DNA of 64,000 bases, taken from positions 372,001 to 436,000 of the forward strand of contig CP031518.1 in assembly GCA_017161305.1 (NCBI GenBank), given 5' to 3'. Below are positions 43,946-52,120 of the stretch, piece by piece. The first letter of the stretch is position 1; each line of letters starts with the position of its first letter. A model generated the notes under the pieces. That model was given only the letters and a program-made list of their open reading frames with translations. It was not told the origin of the DNA and did not search any database. The position numbers were made by a program, and so were the translations under genes. Source of the stretch: Treponema ruminis. Lineage in GTDB: Bacteria; Spirochaetota; Spirochaetia; Treponematales; Treponemataceae.

Positions 43946-44142
43946 GATATTTAATCATAGAATGACAAGTTCTTTAGCCAAAAACGGATTTCTGTGAGTT
44001 GTTCAAATAAACTAGATCGTATCAATAATTCATGGTAATAGCAAAACTTTCAAAAATAGAAATAGTAACAGTTGAAATACGAAAAATCCCAATAGTTAGA
44101 TTGTTAATGATAATTTTATCTCCGTTGGATGAAGAGGGGTAA

Positions 44143-45135
44143 ATGAACAGTTTTGAAAACAATAAATCTTTTCGTCATGTTGTTCTTCTTGGTGCAGGTG
44201 CATCTTGTGCAGCGTTGCCAAACAGATGTGATAAGAATGGCAAAAAAATATCTGCAATGGATGGTTTCATAAAGAATCTTGGATTAAATACTATTTTTAA
44301 GGAATATAATTATTCTGGAAATTTAGGCAATCTTGAGGAAGTATATTCCGACGTATATGAAAAAAAAGAATTCTTTGAATTATGTCAAAAACTTGAATAT
44401 GAAATTGAAGAATATTTCTTCAATATGCGAATTCCTGACGAGCCAACTGTTTATGATTTGTTGTTATTGTCTCTGACACCAAATGATTGTATTGCAACTT
44501 TTAATTGGGATCCGTTACTTACTCAAGCATATCGCAGAGTAAAAAAAATAACAAAAGATTTGCCTAAAATATTTTTCTTGCATGGTAACGTAGACATTAG
44601 TTTTTGCAAAAATCATAATCAGTTTGGATTTTTCAATGGTAAATGTCCGATTTGTCAGCATACTTTTTCTCCGATGCCACTACTGTATCCAATAAAAAAT
44701 AAAAAGTATAATAACAAACCTATATTAGCAAGTTTCTGGAGGCAGTTTAGTGAAATGCTTTCCGAGGCTTATATATTTACTGTTTTTGGCTATAGTGCTC
44801 CTAAATCTGATGTTGAAGCTGTTGAATTATTAAAAGCAGCCTGGAATGCAAAGGAAAAGCCTTTAAAGCAATTTGAAGTAATTGATATAAAAGCAAAAAA
44901 TCCTTTAGGAGAATTGCAATCTTCATGGAAAGACTTTTTTTATTCTTTTCATTCGAACTTTGAAGAAACTTTTTACACATCATCTCTTGCTCGTTTCCCA
45001 AGAAATACATGTGTGGCTCTTCGAAAACAAAATGAACTTGCAGACTTTATTGATGATTCTCCGAAGTTGTATGAAGAAATGTCTTGGTTTGACATTAAAA
45101 CTTATTTTTCAACAATTCTTGAAAATACAGTGTAA
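44143..45135 (+). CDS. SIR2-like protein, probable NAD-consuming effector
   Basis: The protein has 330 residues; ATG follows AGAGGGGTAA. SIR2-family signs: VVLLGAGAS (residues 13-21) for NAD binding, TFNWD near 118-122, FFLHGN near 144-149 with the histidine, a Cys4-like knuckle (CKNHN near 155, CPICQH near 168), and VFGYSAPKSDVEAV near 214-227. Known SIR2-like enzymes in defence (DSR, Thoeris, short pAgo and others) degrade NAD on phage infection. The remaining C-terminal 90 residues are unassigned and may link it to partners. A small, weakly supported frame of 36 codons ends right before the start. An ATPase and a TOPRIM gene follow. Confidence 0.72.
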   Translation: MNSFENNKSFRHVVLLGAGASCAALPNRCDKNGKKISAMDGFIKNLGLNTIFKEYNYSGNLGNLEEVYSDVYEKKEFFELCQKLEYEIEEYFFNMRIPDEPTVYDLLLLSLTPNDCIATFNWDPLLTQAYRRVKKITKDLPKIFFLHGNVDISFCKNHNQFGFFNGKCPICQHTFSPMPLLYPIKNKKYNNKPILASFWRQFSEMLSEAYIFTVFGYSAPKSDVEAVELLKAAWNAKEKPLKQFEVIDIKAKNPLGELQSSWKDFFYSFHSNFEETFYTSSLARFPRNTCVALRKQNELADFIDDSPKLYEEMSWFDIKTYFSTILENTV

Positions 45136-45176
45136 CAAATTATGGCGAGTTAATAACAGAACATTCGAATTTATGG

Positions 45177-45193
45177 TATAATACAAAATGGAG
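45177..45193 (+). promoter_or_regulatory. Extended -10 promoter and Shine-Dalgarno for the ATPase gene
   Basis: ATGGTATAAT, with TATAAT at 45177-45182 and TG one base upstream, is an extended -10 box. It lies in the gap between the SIR2-like and ATPase genes. Initiation would fall near 45188-45189. The sequence GGAG at 45190-45193 then precedes ATG 45203 by nine bases. So the ATPase and TOPRIM genes probably have their own promoter. Confidence 0.55.
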
Positions 45194-45202
45194 CATACAG
45201 AT

Positions 45203-46315
45203 ATGTCAAACATTCACATCAGGTCACTAAATATTGAGACCTTTCGAGGTATCCAAAATCTAAAGCTCGAAGGCTTCTCTGGAATAAACATCTTTACGGG
45301 TGACAATAATTCCGGAAAAACAAGTGTTTTGGAAGTGCTTCAAACTTCTGGAAATCCACATTCACCGATAATGTGGACTCTGCTTGGTAGAAATGAAAAG
45401 TTCCCGAACCCAACCCGAACTATTTTTGAAATGGTAAAAGATTTATATTCTGTTTCTGAAAATGATTTGAGAATTGCTTATTCTAAGGAAGATGATAAAA
45501 ATGGAAATGTATTTATAGAACTAAAAGGTAGCATCTCAAAAGAAAAAACAATCAAAAAAGACTATTGTAAGATTGCTCATATTGAATGTGAGAAAGGCGA
45601 AGAGTTTTCAGAAGCCGAAGTGATAAAGCTGCATATTGATTTTTTTTACAATGGAAAAATCGAGGACTCTGTTGATGTTTACAATGTAACTCGTTTTGAA
45701 ATCTTTCCAGAAAATACTGAGAAACCTTACGAAAAATACATAGTTCACTATATCTCACCAAGTGTCTATGATAAAGAATGTCCTGTGATAACCGAAATTT
45801 TCAGCGACAATGAGGGGCACAAAGAACTTATAGAGGTATTAAGACTGTTTGATGATGATATTCTAGACATTGTGCCGACCGTGCGTGAATATGCAATTCC
45901 TTTCCCCATGAAAGATAGCTATCAGATTCGTTCAAAAAAATACGGAAAACTTATGCCGCTTAGTGTTTATGGTGACGGCCTAAAAAAAGCATTGTGGCTT
46001 GTAACATCAGTTCTTGCAACAAAGGATGGGGTTCTTCTTATTGATGAATTTGAAACAGCTATTCACACATCGGTTATGAATAAGCTTTTTACATGGATTT
46101 TTAGGGCATGTAAAAAATATAATGTTCAGCTCTTCCTCACCACGCACAGTAAGGAAGCATTGCAGAAAGTCCTTGCATTAAATTCCGACCAAGACTTTAA
46201 AGACGAAATTACTCTGTATACGCTTTACAAAATTGATGGTAAGAATGTCGCCAGAAGGTTGTCTGCCGAGAGAGCTATTGAAGCCGATGAAAATTTCGGG
46301 CAGGAGCTGAGATAA
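45203..46315 (+). CDS. OLD/AAA_15-type ABC-like ATPase
   Basis: I favour ATG 45203 (GGAG nine bases upstream) over ATG 45188, which would lie at the transcription start. The protein is 370 residues. It opens with the typical HIRSLNIETFRGIQNLKLEG, then Walker A TGDNNSGKTS near residue 32. A signature-like region LMPLSVYGDGLKKAL follows near 250, then Walker B VLLIDEFETAIH near 278 and the LTTHSKEAL switch. This is the ATPase half of OLD-family nucleases (AAA_15/AAA_21), without the TOPRIM domain, which is encoded by the next gene. Overlap of one base with that gene (TAATG) implies coupled translation and a complex. This is the plan of PARIS-type systems. Confidence 0.82.
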   Translation: MSNIHIRSLNIETFRGIQNLKLEGFSGINIFTGDNNSGKTSVLEVLQTSGNPHSPIMWTLLGRNEKFPNPTRTIFEMVKDLYSVSENDLRIAYSKEDDKNGNVFIELKGSISKEKTIKKDYCKIAHIECEKGEEFSEAEVIKLHIDFFYNGKIEDSVDVYNVTRFEIFPENTEKPYEKYIVHYISPSVYDKECPVITEIFSDNEGHKELIEVLRLFDDDILDIVPTVREYAIPFPMKDSYQIRSKKYGKLMPLSVYGDGLKKALWLVTSVLATKDGVLLIDEFETAIHTSVMNKLFTWIFRACKKYNVQLFLTTHSKEALQKVLALNSDQDFKDEITLYTLYKIDGKNVARRLSAERAIEADENFGQELR

Positions 46316-47046
46316 TGAAATCAATTATTATTTGTGAAGGTGACACAGATTTTACTTTACTCCAATATTTTATGATTAAGGCAAACAGCTGGGAAGATGC
46401 TCGAAAAACCACTTTCAAACCTGACATTTCAGATTCAATAAGCAGGGATTTTTCTAAATCATCAAACTCTCTTACAATTGTTTCTGCGGGTGGCTGTGCA
46501 AATATCAAGTCCGTTTTTGCATCGGTTATACGCTATAACCAGAATGCGGTTTTTGATTCTGAGAGATATTCAAAAATTGTTATTGTTACGGATAATGATG
46601 AGGAAGGAACAGAAGCGAAGATACTTTCTGATTTAAATAAGGTTATAGAAAATAACGGTAAAATTCGAAATAAAAACTGGACAAAACTTTCATATATTGA
46701 TGAAACATCAAGTAAATTTGCATTTTCTACAGATGTGCTTTTGCTTGTTATTCCTTTTGAGGAAAATGGTGCTCTTGAAACGTTCCTGTTGAATTCTGTG
46801 TCGAAACAAGATGTTTACGATGCGGAGATTATCAAAAAAGGAAATGCTTTTGTGGAATCTGCAGATCCGGATTCAAAATATCTGATACATCGTGGTTTGA
46901 AAACAAAAGCAAAATTTGATGTCTATTTTTCTATAAGGACTCCTGCAAAACAATTCCGTATGCGACAGGATATTCTTAAAAATGTTCCGTGGGAAGAATA
47001 TGAAAATGTCCGCGAAGTATTTAAAGAGCTACAGAAATTAGGTTGA
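46315..47046 (+). CDS. TOPRIM-domain (OLD-nuclease-like) protein
   Basis: The protein has 243 residues. It starts with MKSIIICEGDTDFTLLQYFM, with the conserved glutamate of a TOPRIM domain at residue 8. VIVTDNDEEGTEA near 90-102 supplies the DxD metal pair. The middle (DVLLLVIPFEENGALETFLL) fits DUF3226/OLD-type TOPRIM proteins. The last 60 residues are charged and helical. In known two-gene systems such as PARIS, ATPase and TOPRIM effector form a complex released by a phage trigger to attack tRNA or DNA. Whether this one cuts DNA, RNA or acts otherwise is not visible. It overlaps the ATPase stop by one base. Confidence 0.75.
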   Translation: MKSIIICEGDTDFTLLQYFMIKANSWEDARKTTFKPDISDSISRDFSKSSNSLTIVSAGGCANIKSVFASVIRYNQNAVFDSERYSKIVIVTDNDEEGTEAKILSDLNKVIENNGKIRNKNWTKLSYIDETSSKFAFSTDVLLLVIPFEENGALETFLLNSVSKQDVYDAEIIKKGNAFVESADPDSKYLIHRGLKTKAKFDVYFSIRTPAKQFRMRQDILKNVPWEEYENVREVFKELQKLG

Positions 47047-47174
47047 TTTTCCGCGTTAAGGATTGGAGCACCGCCGTAGGCGTACCGCTTGCGGTATGAA
47101 GCGATAGCGTAAGTGCGGAAAGCCTGACCCGCCGCAGGCGGGGAACGCCCTGTTTCGGACGCTCCGGCTCCCAT
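47047..47174. repeat. GC-rich palindromic intergenic sequence
   Basis: Between two convergent genes lie several small hairpins: TACCGCTTGCGGTA near 47078-47095 and CCCGCCGCAGGCGGG near 47129-47143, plus GAAGCGATAGCG and GCCTGACC, short words that recur in the gap before the aldolase gene (49644-49680). It has the look of a dispersed non-coding repeat with possible terminator function for both flanking genes. Confidence 0.45.
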
Positions 47175-48128
47175 CTAAATCTTCAGCTCCGCGTACACGC
47201 CTTGGACGACTTCGGCGGATTTTTGCAGTAGCTCTCGCTCTTCTTCGGCAAGTTTGATTTCTACGATTTCCTTGGCTCCGTTTTTGTTGATGATTGTCGG
47301 GACGCTGAGGAAGATGTTGTTCAGGCCGTATTCTCCGTTCAAGCCTACGCTAACTGGCAGGATTTTATTTTCGTTGAAGAGGATGGACTTGATGATTGCG
47401 GTTGCGCTTGAGGCGATTCCGTAGCAGGTGTTTCCTTTGCGGGTGAAGATGTCCCAGCCGGCTTCTTTTGTGCGTTTTAAGAGTTCGTCTTTGGTGATGT
47501 CCTTTGTGCGGTCGGCGTTGTCGGCGAAGACATCAGTCAGGTTTTTGCCTCCGATTGTTGCACTTGCCCATGAGACCATTTCGCTGTCTCCGTGTTCTGC
47601 CATGACGAATGCTTCTACGCTTTTTGCATCAAGGTTGTACATTTTTGAAAGTTCGCAGCAGAGGCGGGCTGTGTCGAGTGTGGTTCCGGTTCCGATGATT
47701 CTGTTTTTTGGCAGGCGTGAAAGTTTCCATGTGTAGTATGACATGATGTCGACCGGGTTTGAAATTACGACGAATACTCCGTCGAATCCGTTTGACATTA
47801 CGCTTTCAACGATGTTTTTGATGATTTTCATGCTCGGGGCCAGCATTTCCAGTCTGTTGTGTGAGTCTTTTGGCATTGGCGCGCTTGCTGTGATTACTAC
47901 GACGTCTGCATCACGGCAGTCTGAGTAGTCACCTGCCTTAATCGACATGTTTCTGTTCATGAAGTAGATTGAATGCTGCATGTCCAGTGCTTCGGCGACT
48001 GCTTTTTCCTTGTTTACGTCAATCAGAACGACTTCTTCGCAGATGCCCTGATTGAGGATGCTGTATGCTGTTGTTGCGCCGACGTTTCCGACTCCGACGA
48101 TTACGACTTTTGAATCCTTGAAACTCAT
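47175..48128 (-). CDS. ldh: L-lactate dehydrogenase
   Basis: The protein has 317 residues, the usual length. The NAD-binding GVGNVGATTAYSILNQGI is at residues about 12-29, the arginine loop MPKDSHNRLE near 101, FVVISNPVD near 122, GTTLDTARL near 150 (substrate arginine region) and the active-site histidine in MAEHGDSEM near 178. It reduces pyruvate to L-lactate with NADH, regenerating NAD in fermentation, and draws on the same pyruvate as the oxidoreductase at 32849. The start has GTGAGG upstream. Malate dehydrogenases look alike, but the overall pattern is that of lactate dehydrogenase. Confidence 0.85.
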   Translation of the reverse strand: MSFKDSKVVIVGVGNVGATTAYSILNQGICEEVVLIDVNKEKAVAEALDMQHSIYFMNRNMSIKAGDYSDCRDADVVVITASAPMPKDSHNRLEMLAPSMKIIKNIVESVMSNGFDGVFVVISNPVDIMSYYTWKLSRLPKNRIIGTGTTLDTARLCCELSKMYNLDAKSVEAFVMAEHGDSEMVSWASATIGGKNLTDVFADNADRTKDITKDELLKRTKEAGWDIFTRKGNTCYGIASSATAIIKSILFNENKILPVSVGLNGEYGLNNIFLSVPTIINKNGAKEIVEIKLAEEERELLQKSAEVVQGVYAELKI

Positions 48129-48271
48129 GTTTTACCTCACTTTTCGAGATTTTCTATTTTTCAATTTGATACGATAGCACTTTTGAAATCGGATTTCTAG
48201 ACTTTGCCCGAAAATTCATTCTTTTGCTTTACACAATCGCCTTTCGCCTGTATATTTTTTGTGAGGTTAAA

Positions 48272-48664
48272 ATGAAAAATCGTAAACATTCAACTTTAAA
48301 AGCAGCCGCTGTTCTTTTTCTCTTTTTTGCTCTTTCCCTTTTTTCTTCATGCAAGGTGACTATTGACGGGGATACAGAGTACACTGTTTATGGAACAGTT
48401 CAGGGAAAATACGATGATAGAACTCAGCCAATTCCGGGAATAGTTGTTGAAATTATTGAAAACGGTGGTTCATATAAATCTCTGACATACACCGATTCGC
48501 ATGGCTGGTTTGAATTCAGGGATGTAAAAGAAGGTGATTACACCCTAAGATTTACTGATACAGATGGAGCTGAAAACGGTTCCTTTAAGCAGTGGAAGGA
48601 GCGTCTTCCTCTTGCCAGACGGGATTATAATTTTGGCATGATAACTCTCGAAAGCGCCAACTAA
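48272..48664 (+). CDS. Small lipoprotein with carboxypeptidase-regulatory-like fold
   Basis: I start at ATG 48272 (GTGAGG upstream), giving 130 residues with a lipoprotein signal that ends LSLFSSC (cysteine near residue 27). The mature part is a single beta sandwich: YTVYGTVQG, PIPGIVVEIIENGGSY, TDSHGWFEFRDVKEGDYTLR. The GxVxD...T-x-x-G-x-Y pattern is that of carboxypeptidase regulatory-like or Cna-B-like domains. It is probably on the periplasmic or outer face. Monocistronic; function not known. Confidence 0.7.
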   Translation: MKNRKHSTLKAAAVLFLFFALSLFSSCKVTIDGDTEYTVYGTVQGKYDDRTQPIPGIVVEIIENGGSYKSLTYTDSHGWFEFRDVKEGDYTLRFTDTDGAENGSFKQWKERLPLARRDYNFGMITLESAN

Positions 48665-48700
48665 TCTCCCTCCCAGCCGCACTCCCGGCCCCCTAAAAAT

Positions 48701-49597
48701 CTATTTCCTCTTTTCCTTTAAAACTTCCGGCAGTACCTGTGCAAGAACGACTGCCGCGAAAATCAGTGCGCATCCGAATCCCATACGGAGCGTAATTTTT
48801 TCACCGAGAACGATAGTGCTGAAAATCACGCCGAAAACACTCTCAAACGACAGCAAAAGTGAAGCCCATGCCGAAGGAAGATATTTTAACCCAACATTCT
48901 GAAGCACAAAGCAAATCATCGTTGAAAGAAGTCCCAGATAGAGCATGGAAATTATTACCCTCGGATTTTGAATCTGCTCAATAGGAAAAGCTCCGTCGAA
49001 AATAGGGGCGCAAATCCATGCAAAAATCGACGCGAATAAAAACTGAAGGACTGTGAGCAAAATCGGGTCATGATGCTCATTGTACTTTGAGGTGAAAATT
49101 ATATGAATCGCGTAGAAAATTCCGCAAATAAGTGTGAGTATGTCTCCGATATTGACGGTTCCTGTGTCGCTTGTTCCGAGCGCAAGCATTCCGATTCCTG
49201 TTATGGACATTATTGCGCATAAAAAGATATAAAATGCCGGGCGACGTTTTTCAATTATCCACAAAAAGACCGGAATCAAGAAAACGTAGCTTGTTGTGAG
49301 AAAGGCATTTTTGCCAGCGGTGGTGTAGTTGCAGCCGATTGTCTGAACGAGATAGGCTGTGAAAAGATAGAATCCCAGTATTCCGCCATGTATCCATGCT
49401 TTTTTTGTGAGAAATTTTAATTTTTTACAGTAAATGATTGCGAGGGCTAGGGCGGCGATTGTGAAACGGAACGCAATCATCCATACCGCGCCGATGTAGT
49501 CCAGGCTGTCCTTTACGATTACGAATGCAAATCCCCAGATTGCGGCGGCAAGCAAAAGCCCTGCGGAAGAAAGCAGGAAGGTCGTGTGTTTTGTCAT
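48701..49597 (-). CDS. EamA-family (DMT) transporter
   Basis: I start at ATG 49597, where TTGCAA (49628-49633), a 17-base spacer and TATTAT (49605-49610) place the transcription start at the ATG; the longer frame to 49663 would cross the promoter. The protein has 298 residues and ten hydrophobic helices in two EamA repeats (LLLAAAIWGFAFVIVKDSLD in the first; LGLLSTMICFVLQNVGLKYL in the second). Members export amino acids, nucleosides or other metabolites; the substrate is not evident. Confidence 0.8.
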   Translation of the reverse strand: MTKHTTFLLSSAGLLLAAAIWGFAFVIVKDSLDYIGAVWMIAFRFTIAALALAIIYCKKLKFLTKKAWIHGGILGFYLFTAYLVQTIGCNYTTAGKNAFLTTSYVFLIPVFLWIIEKRRPAFYIFLCAIMSITGIGMLALGTSDTGTVNIGDILTLICGIFYAIHIIFTSKYNEHHDPILLTVLQFLFASIFAWICAPIFDGAFPIEQIQNPRVIISMLYLGLLSTMICFVLQNVGLKYLPSAWASLLLSFESVFGVIFSTIVLGEKITLRMGFGCALIFAAVVLAQVLPEVLKEKRK

Positions 49598-49746
49598 GAA
49601 GAAGATAATATATAGAAAGAAAATTGTTTGCAACCAGTTGCGTGAAGCGAATAGCGAAACCAAAAAAGCCTGACCTGAAAGGGAGCGTCCACCATTTGCA
49701 TAAAGTTTTGTTTTGTGTTACTATTTACAGTAACAAGGAGCTTACA

Positions 49747-50721
49747 ATGAAAGAACTTTCTAAATTGATGGATTTCAGACCTAGCATTAAGGTCGTTGAT
49801 GCCACTTTGCGTGATGGTGGTTTGGTTAATGATTTTTACTTCCCGGAAGGATTTGAAAAGGCTCTTTATGAGGCAAATCTCAAGGCCGGCGTTGATTATA
49901 TGGAATTCGGCTATCGTGCTGACAAAGAAATGTTCGACGTAAATAAATTCGGTCCATGCAAATTCTCAAGCGATGATTTTATCCGCTCTATCGTCGGTGA
50001 AAATGATACAGATTTGAAGATTGCAATCATGACGGACGTTGGCCGCTGTAACTACAAGCAGGACATTCAGGAAAAGGCAAACAGCCCTGTTGATTTGATT
50101 CGGGTTGCAACTTACACCCACCAGATGCCGGGCGCCCTCGACATGATTGAAGACGCTAAAAACAAGGGCTACGAAGTCAGCTGTAACATCATGGCTATTT
50201 CCAATGCCCAGGAAGGTGATTTGAAGGTCGCTCTTGATTTGCTCGGAAAATCTCCTGTTGACATCATTTACATCGTTGACAGCTACGGCTCCCTTTACCC
50301 GGAGCAGATTGCCCGAATCGCTGACCTTTACGGTGAGTTCGCTGCAAAATACGGCAAAAAGCTGGGTATGCATGCTCACGACAACCAGAAGCTTGCTTTC
50401 GCAAACACAATCGAAGCTGCCGGTGACGGTGTTGACTATCTCGATGCAACTTATGCCGCAATGGGCCGTGGTGCCGGTAACTGTGCCATGGAGCTTCTCA
50501 TGGGCTTCTTGAAGAATCCTAAGTTCAAGCTTCACCCGGTAATCAAATTCGTTGAGGAATATATGAATCCGATGAAAGAAGCCGGCGTTGTCTGGGGCTA
50601 CGATTTACAGTATCTTTTGACAGGCGTCTTCAACCAGCATCCGAGAAGCGCTATTCAGTTCACAAAAGATAAGCGCAAGAACTTCAGCGACTTCTTTATG
50701 GAAGTCACAAGCCAGGAATAA
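49747..50721 (+). CDS. HMGL-like (4-hydroxy-2-oxovalerate-type) aldolase
   Basis: Start at ATG 49747 after AAGGAG; 324 residues. DATLRDGGLVNDF near residues 19-31 is the metal-binding aspartate/arginine site of the HMGL/DmpG family. GMHAHDNQ near 204-211 provides the metal-binding histidines. GADYL-like strands, GRGAGNCAMELL near 240, complete the TIM barrel. The DmpG-type channel domain is missing, so it is a catalytic-domain-only aldolase that cleaves or forms a 4-hydroxy-2-oxo acid. The partner acyl-aldehyde dehydrogenase is not nearby, so the substrate is uncertain. It is convergent with the ketodeoxygluconate kinase gene; a link to sugar acid metabolism is possible. Confidence 0.72.
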   Translation: MKELSKLMDFRPSIKVVDATLRDGGLVNDFYFPEGFEKALYEANLKAGVDYMEFGYRADKEMFDVNKFGPCKFSSDDFIRSIVGENDTDLKIAIMTDVGRCNYKQDIQEKANSPVDLIRVATYTHQMPGALDMIEDAKNKGYEVSCNIMAISNAQEGDLKVALDLLGKSPVDIIYIVDSYGSLYPEQIARIADLYGEFAAKYGKKLGMHAHDNQKLAFANTIEAAGDGVDYLDATYAAMGRGAGNCAMELLMGFLKNPKFKLHPVIKFVEEYMNPMKEAGVVWGYDLQYLLTGVFNQHPRSAIQFTKDKRKNFSDFFMEVTSQE

Positions 50722-50725
50722 TTCG

Positions 50726-50756
50726 AACAAAAAAAATCCCGCACGGATGCGGGGTA
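50726..50756 (-). terminator. Terminator of the sugar kinase gene
   Basis: CCCGCA (50739-50744) and TGCGGG (50749-50754) form a stem around CGGA, followed on the minus strand by ATTTTTTTTG. It may also stop transcripts of the aldolase gene on the plus strand, whose stop is just upstream, although the T-run is on the minus side. Confidence 0.75.
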
Positions 50757-50766
50757 AAAGCAGAGA

Positions 50767-50841
50767 GAGAAAATTCTGTTTGCCTTTAGGTGAACAGAAT
50801 TTTCTCGTTAGATAAAAAATTACAGGAGGTAATTTTTTATC
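50767..50841. repeat. Two further perfect hairpins at the 3' end of the sugar kinase
   Basis: GAGAAAATTCTGTT (50767-50780) pairs with AACAGAATTTTCTC (50793-50806). Then GATAAAAAATTAC (50811-50823) pairs with GTAATTTTTTATC (50829-50841) around AGGAG, and the kinase stop codon lies in the last arm. With the GC terminator at 50726-50756 they make three successive hairpins, which may stabilise the kinase mRNA 3' end. Confidence 0.6.
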
Positions 50842-51862
50842 TTTGGATACGTCCTGATCCGTCGCCGCCTGCGAGCTTGTTTACTTCGTCTTCAGAAACC
50901 ATGTTGTAGTCTCCGATGATTGAGTGTTTCAAGCATGAAGCTGCAACTGCCCAGTTGATTGAGTCCTGTGTGCTCATTCCTTTGAGCTGTGAGTGGATGA
51001 GACCGCCACCGAATGAGTCGCCGCCGCCTACGCGGTCAACGATCCACATCTCGTATTTCTTTGAGAATGCGTAGTCTTTGTCATCAACGTAGAGAAGAGC
51101 CTGCCAGTCGTTGCGGTTAGCGTTGATTGAAGAGCGGAGAGTGATTGCAACTTTTTTGAAGCCGAATTTCTCTTTGAGCTGGCGTGCAACTGAAACGTAA
51201 CCGTCGTTGTTGAGCTCGCCCTTAGTTGTGTCTGTTCCTTCAGATTTGATTCCGAATACGTCGTTTGCGTCATCCTCGTTAGAGATACAAACATCAACGT
51301 ACTTACAGATTTCTGTCATAGCTGCACGAGCTTCGTCTTTTGTCCAGAGCTTTCCGCGGTAGTTAAGGTCACAAGATGTTGTGATTCCCATTTCGCGGGC
51401 TGTTTTACAAGCTTCGATACAAGCTGTTACCATGTTTGGTCCCAAAGCCGGTGTGATTCCTGTGATGTGGAACCATTTTGCGTCTTTAAGGATTTCTTTC
51501 CAGTTGAATTCTTCTGGTTTTGCGAGCTGGATTGAAGATCCTGCACGGTCATAGATACATTTTGAGCCACGCTGAGAAGCGCCTTTTTCATTGTAGTAGA
51601 TACCAACGCGTGGACCGCCACGAACGATGTACTCTGTGTGGACGCCGTATTTGCGGAGTGAGTTGACTGCTGCCTGGCCGATTTCGTGTGTCGGGAGCTT
51701 TGTAACGAAATATGATTCGTTTCCGTAGTTTGCGAGAGAAACAGAAACGTTAGCCTCACCGCCACCGAAAGTTGTTGTCATTGAATCAACCTGTACGAAG
51801 CGATAATAATCTGCAGGCTGGATGCGAAGCATCAATTCACCAAAAGTAACTACCTTTGCCAT
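50837..51862 (-). CDS. kdgK: 2-keto-3-deoxygluconate kinase (PfkB family)
   Basis: The protein has 341 residues; the AGGAG site precedes ATG. PfkB signs: FGGGEANVSVSLANYG near 33-48, the glycine-rich substrate region, and DRVGGGDSFGGGLIH near 285-299 with the catalytic aspartate and anion hole. The start KVVTFGELMLRIQPADYYRF closely fits KDG kinases. It phosphorylates 2-keto-3-deoxygluconate from pectin/uronate breakdown, which agrees with the PL9-like lyase 9 kb away. A fructokinase role is the alternative. Codon bias (CTC, TCT, GTA use) suggests high expression. Confidence 0.78.
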   Translation of the reverse strand: MAKVVTFGELMLRIQPADYYRFVQVDSMTTTFGGGEANVSVSLANYGNESYFVTKLPTHEIGQAAVNSLRKYGVHTEYIVRGGPRVGIYYNEKGASQRGSKCIYDRAGSSIQLAKPEEFNWKEILKDAKWFHITGITPALGPNMVTACIEACKTAREMGITTSCDLNYRGKLWTKDEARAAMTEICKYVDVCISNEDDANDVFGIKSEGTDTTKGELNNDGYVSVARQLKEKFGFKKVAITLRSSINANRNDWQALLYVDDKDYAFSKKYEMWIVDRVGGGDSFGGGLIHSQLKGMSTQDSINWAVAASCLKHSIIGDYNMVSEDEVNKLAGGDGSGRIQR

Positions 51863-52120
51863 AAAAGTCTCCTACTAAAATTCGATTTTATAGAAAGTAT
51901 ATGACAGAGTAAGTGCTTCCACAATTAAAGATTATGCTATGAATTTGTAATTTAGTGACAGTAACAGGCTGATATGAATGTCGGAAAATTCTCAAATCCC
52001 TTTTGCAAAAACTTAAAATAAAATTTGCAAAGTTTTAAATTTAGATTAATAATAGAAGATATATCAAAATATGATTTTAAAACATCTTTTCTATGGAGTG
52101 TAATTTTTATGGAGTCTAAA

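Noticed and set aside
44032-44142. 36-codon frame directly before the SIR2-like gene
   Set aside because: No ribosome binding site and low-complexity Ile/Val-rich sequence; possible toxin-like peptide but not supportable.
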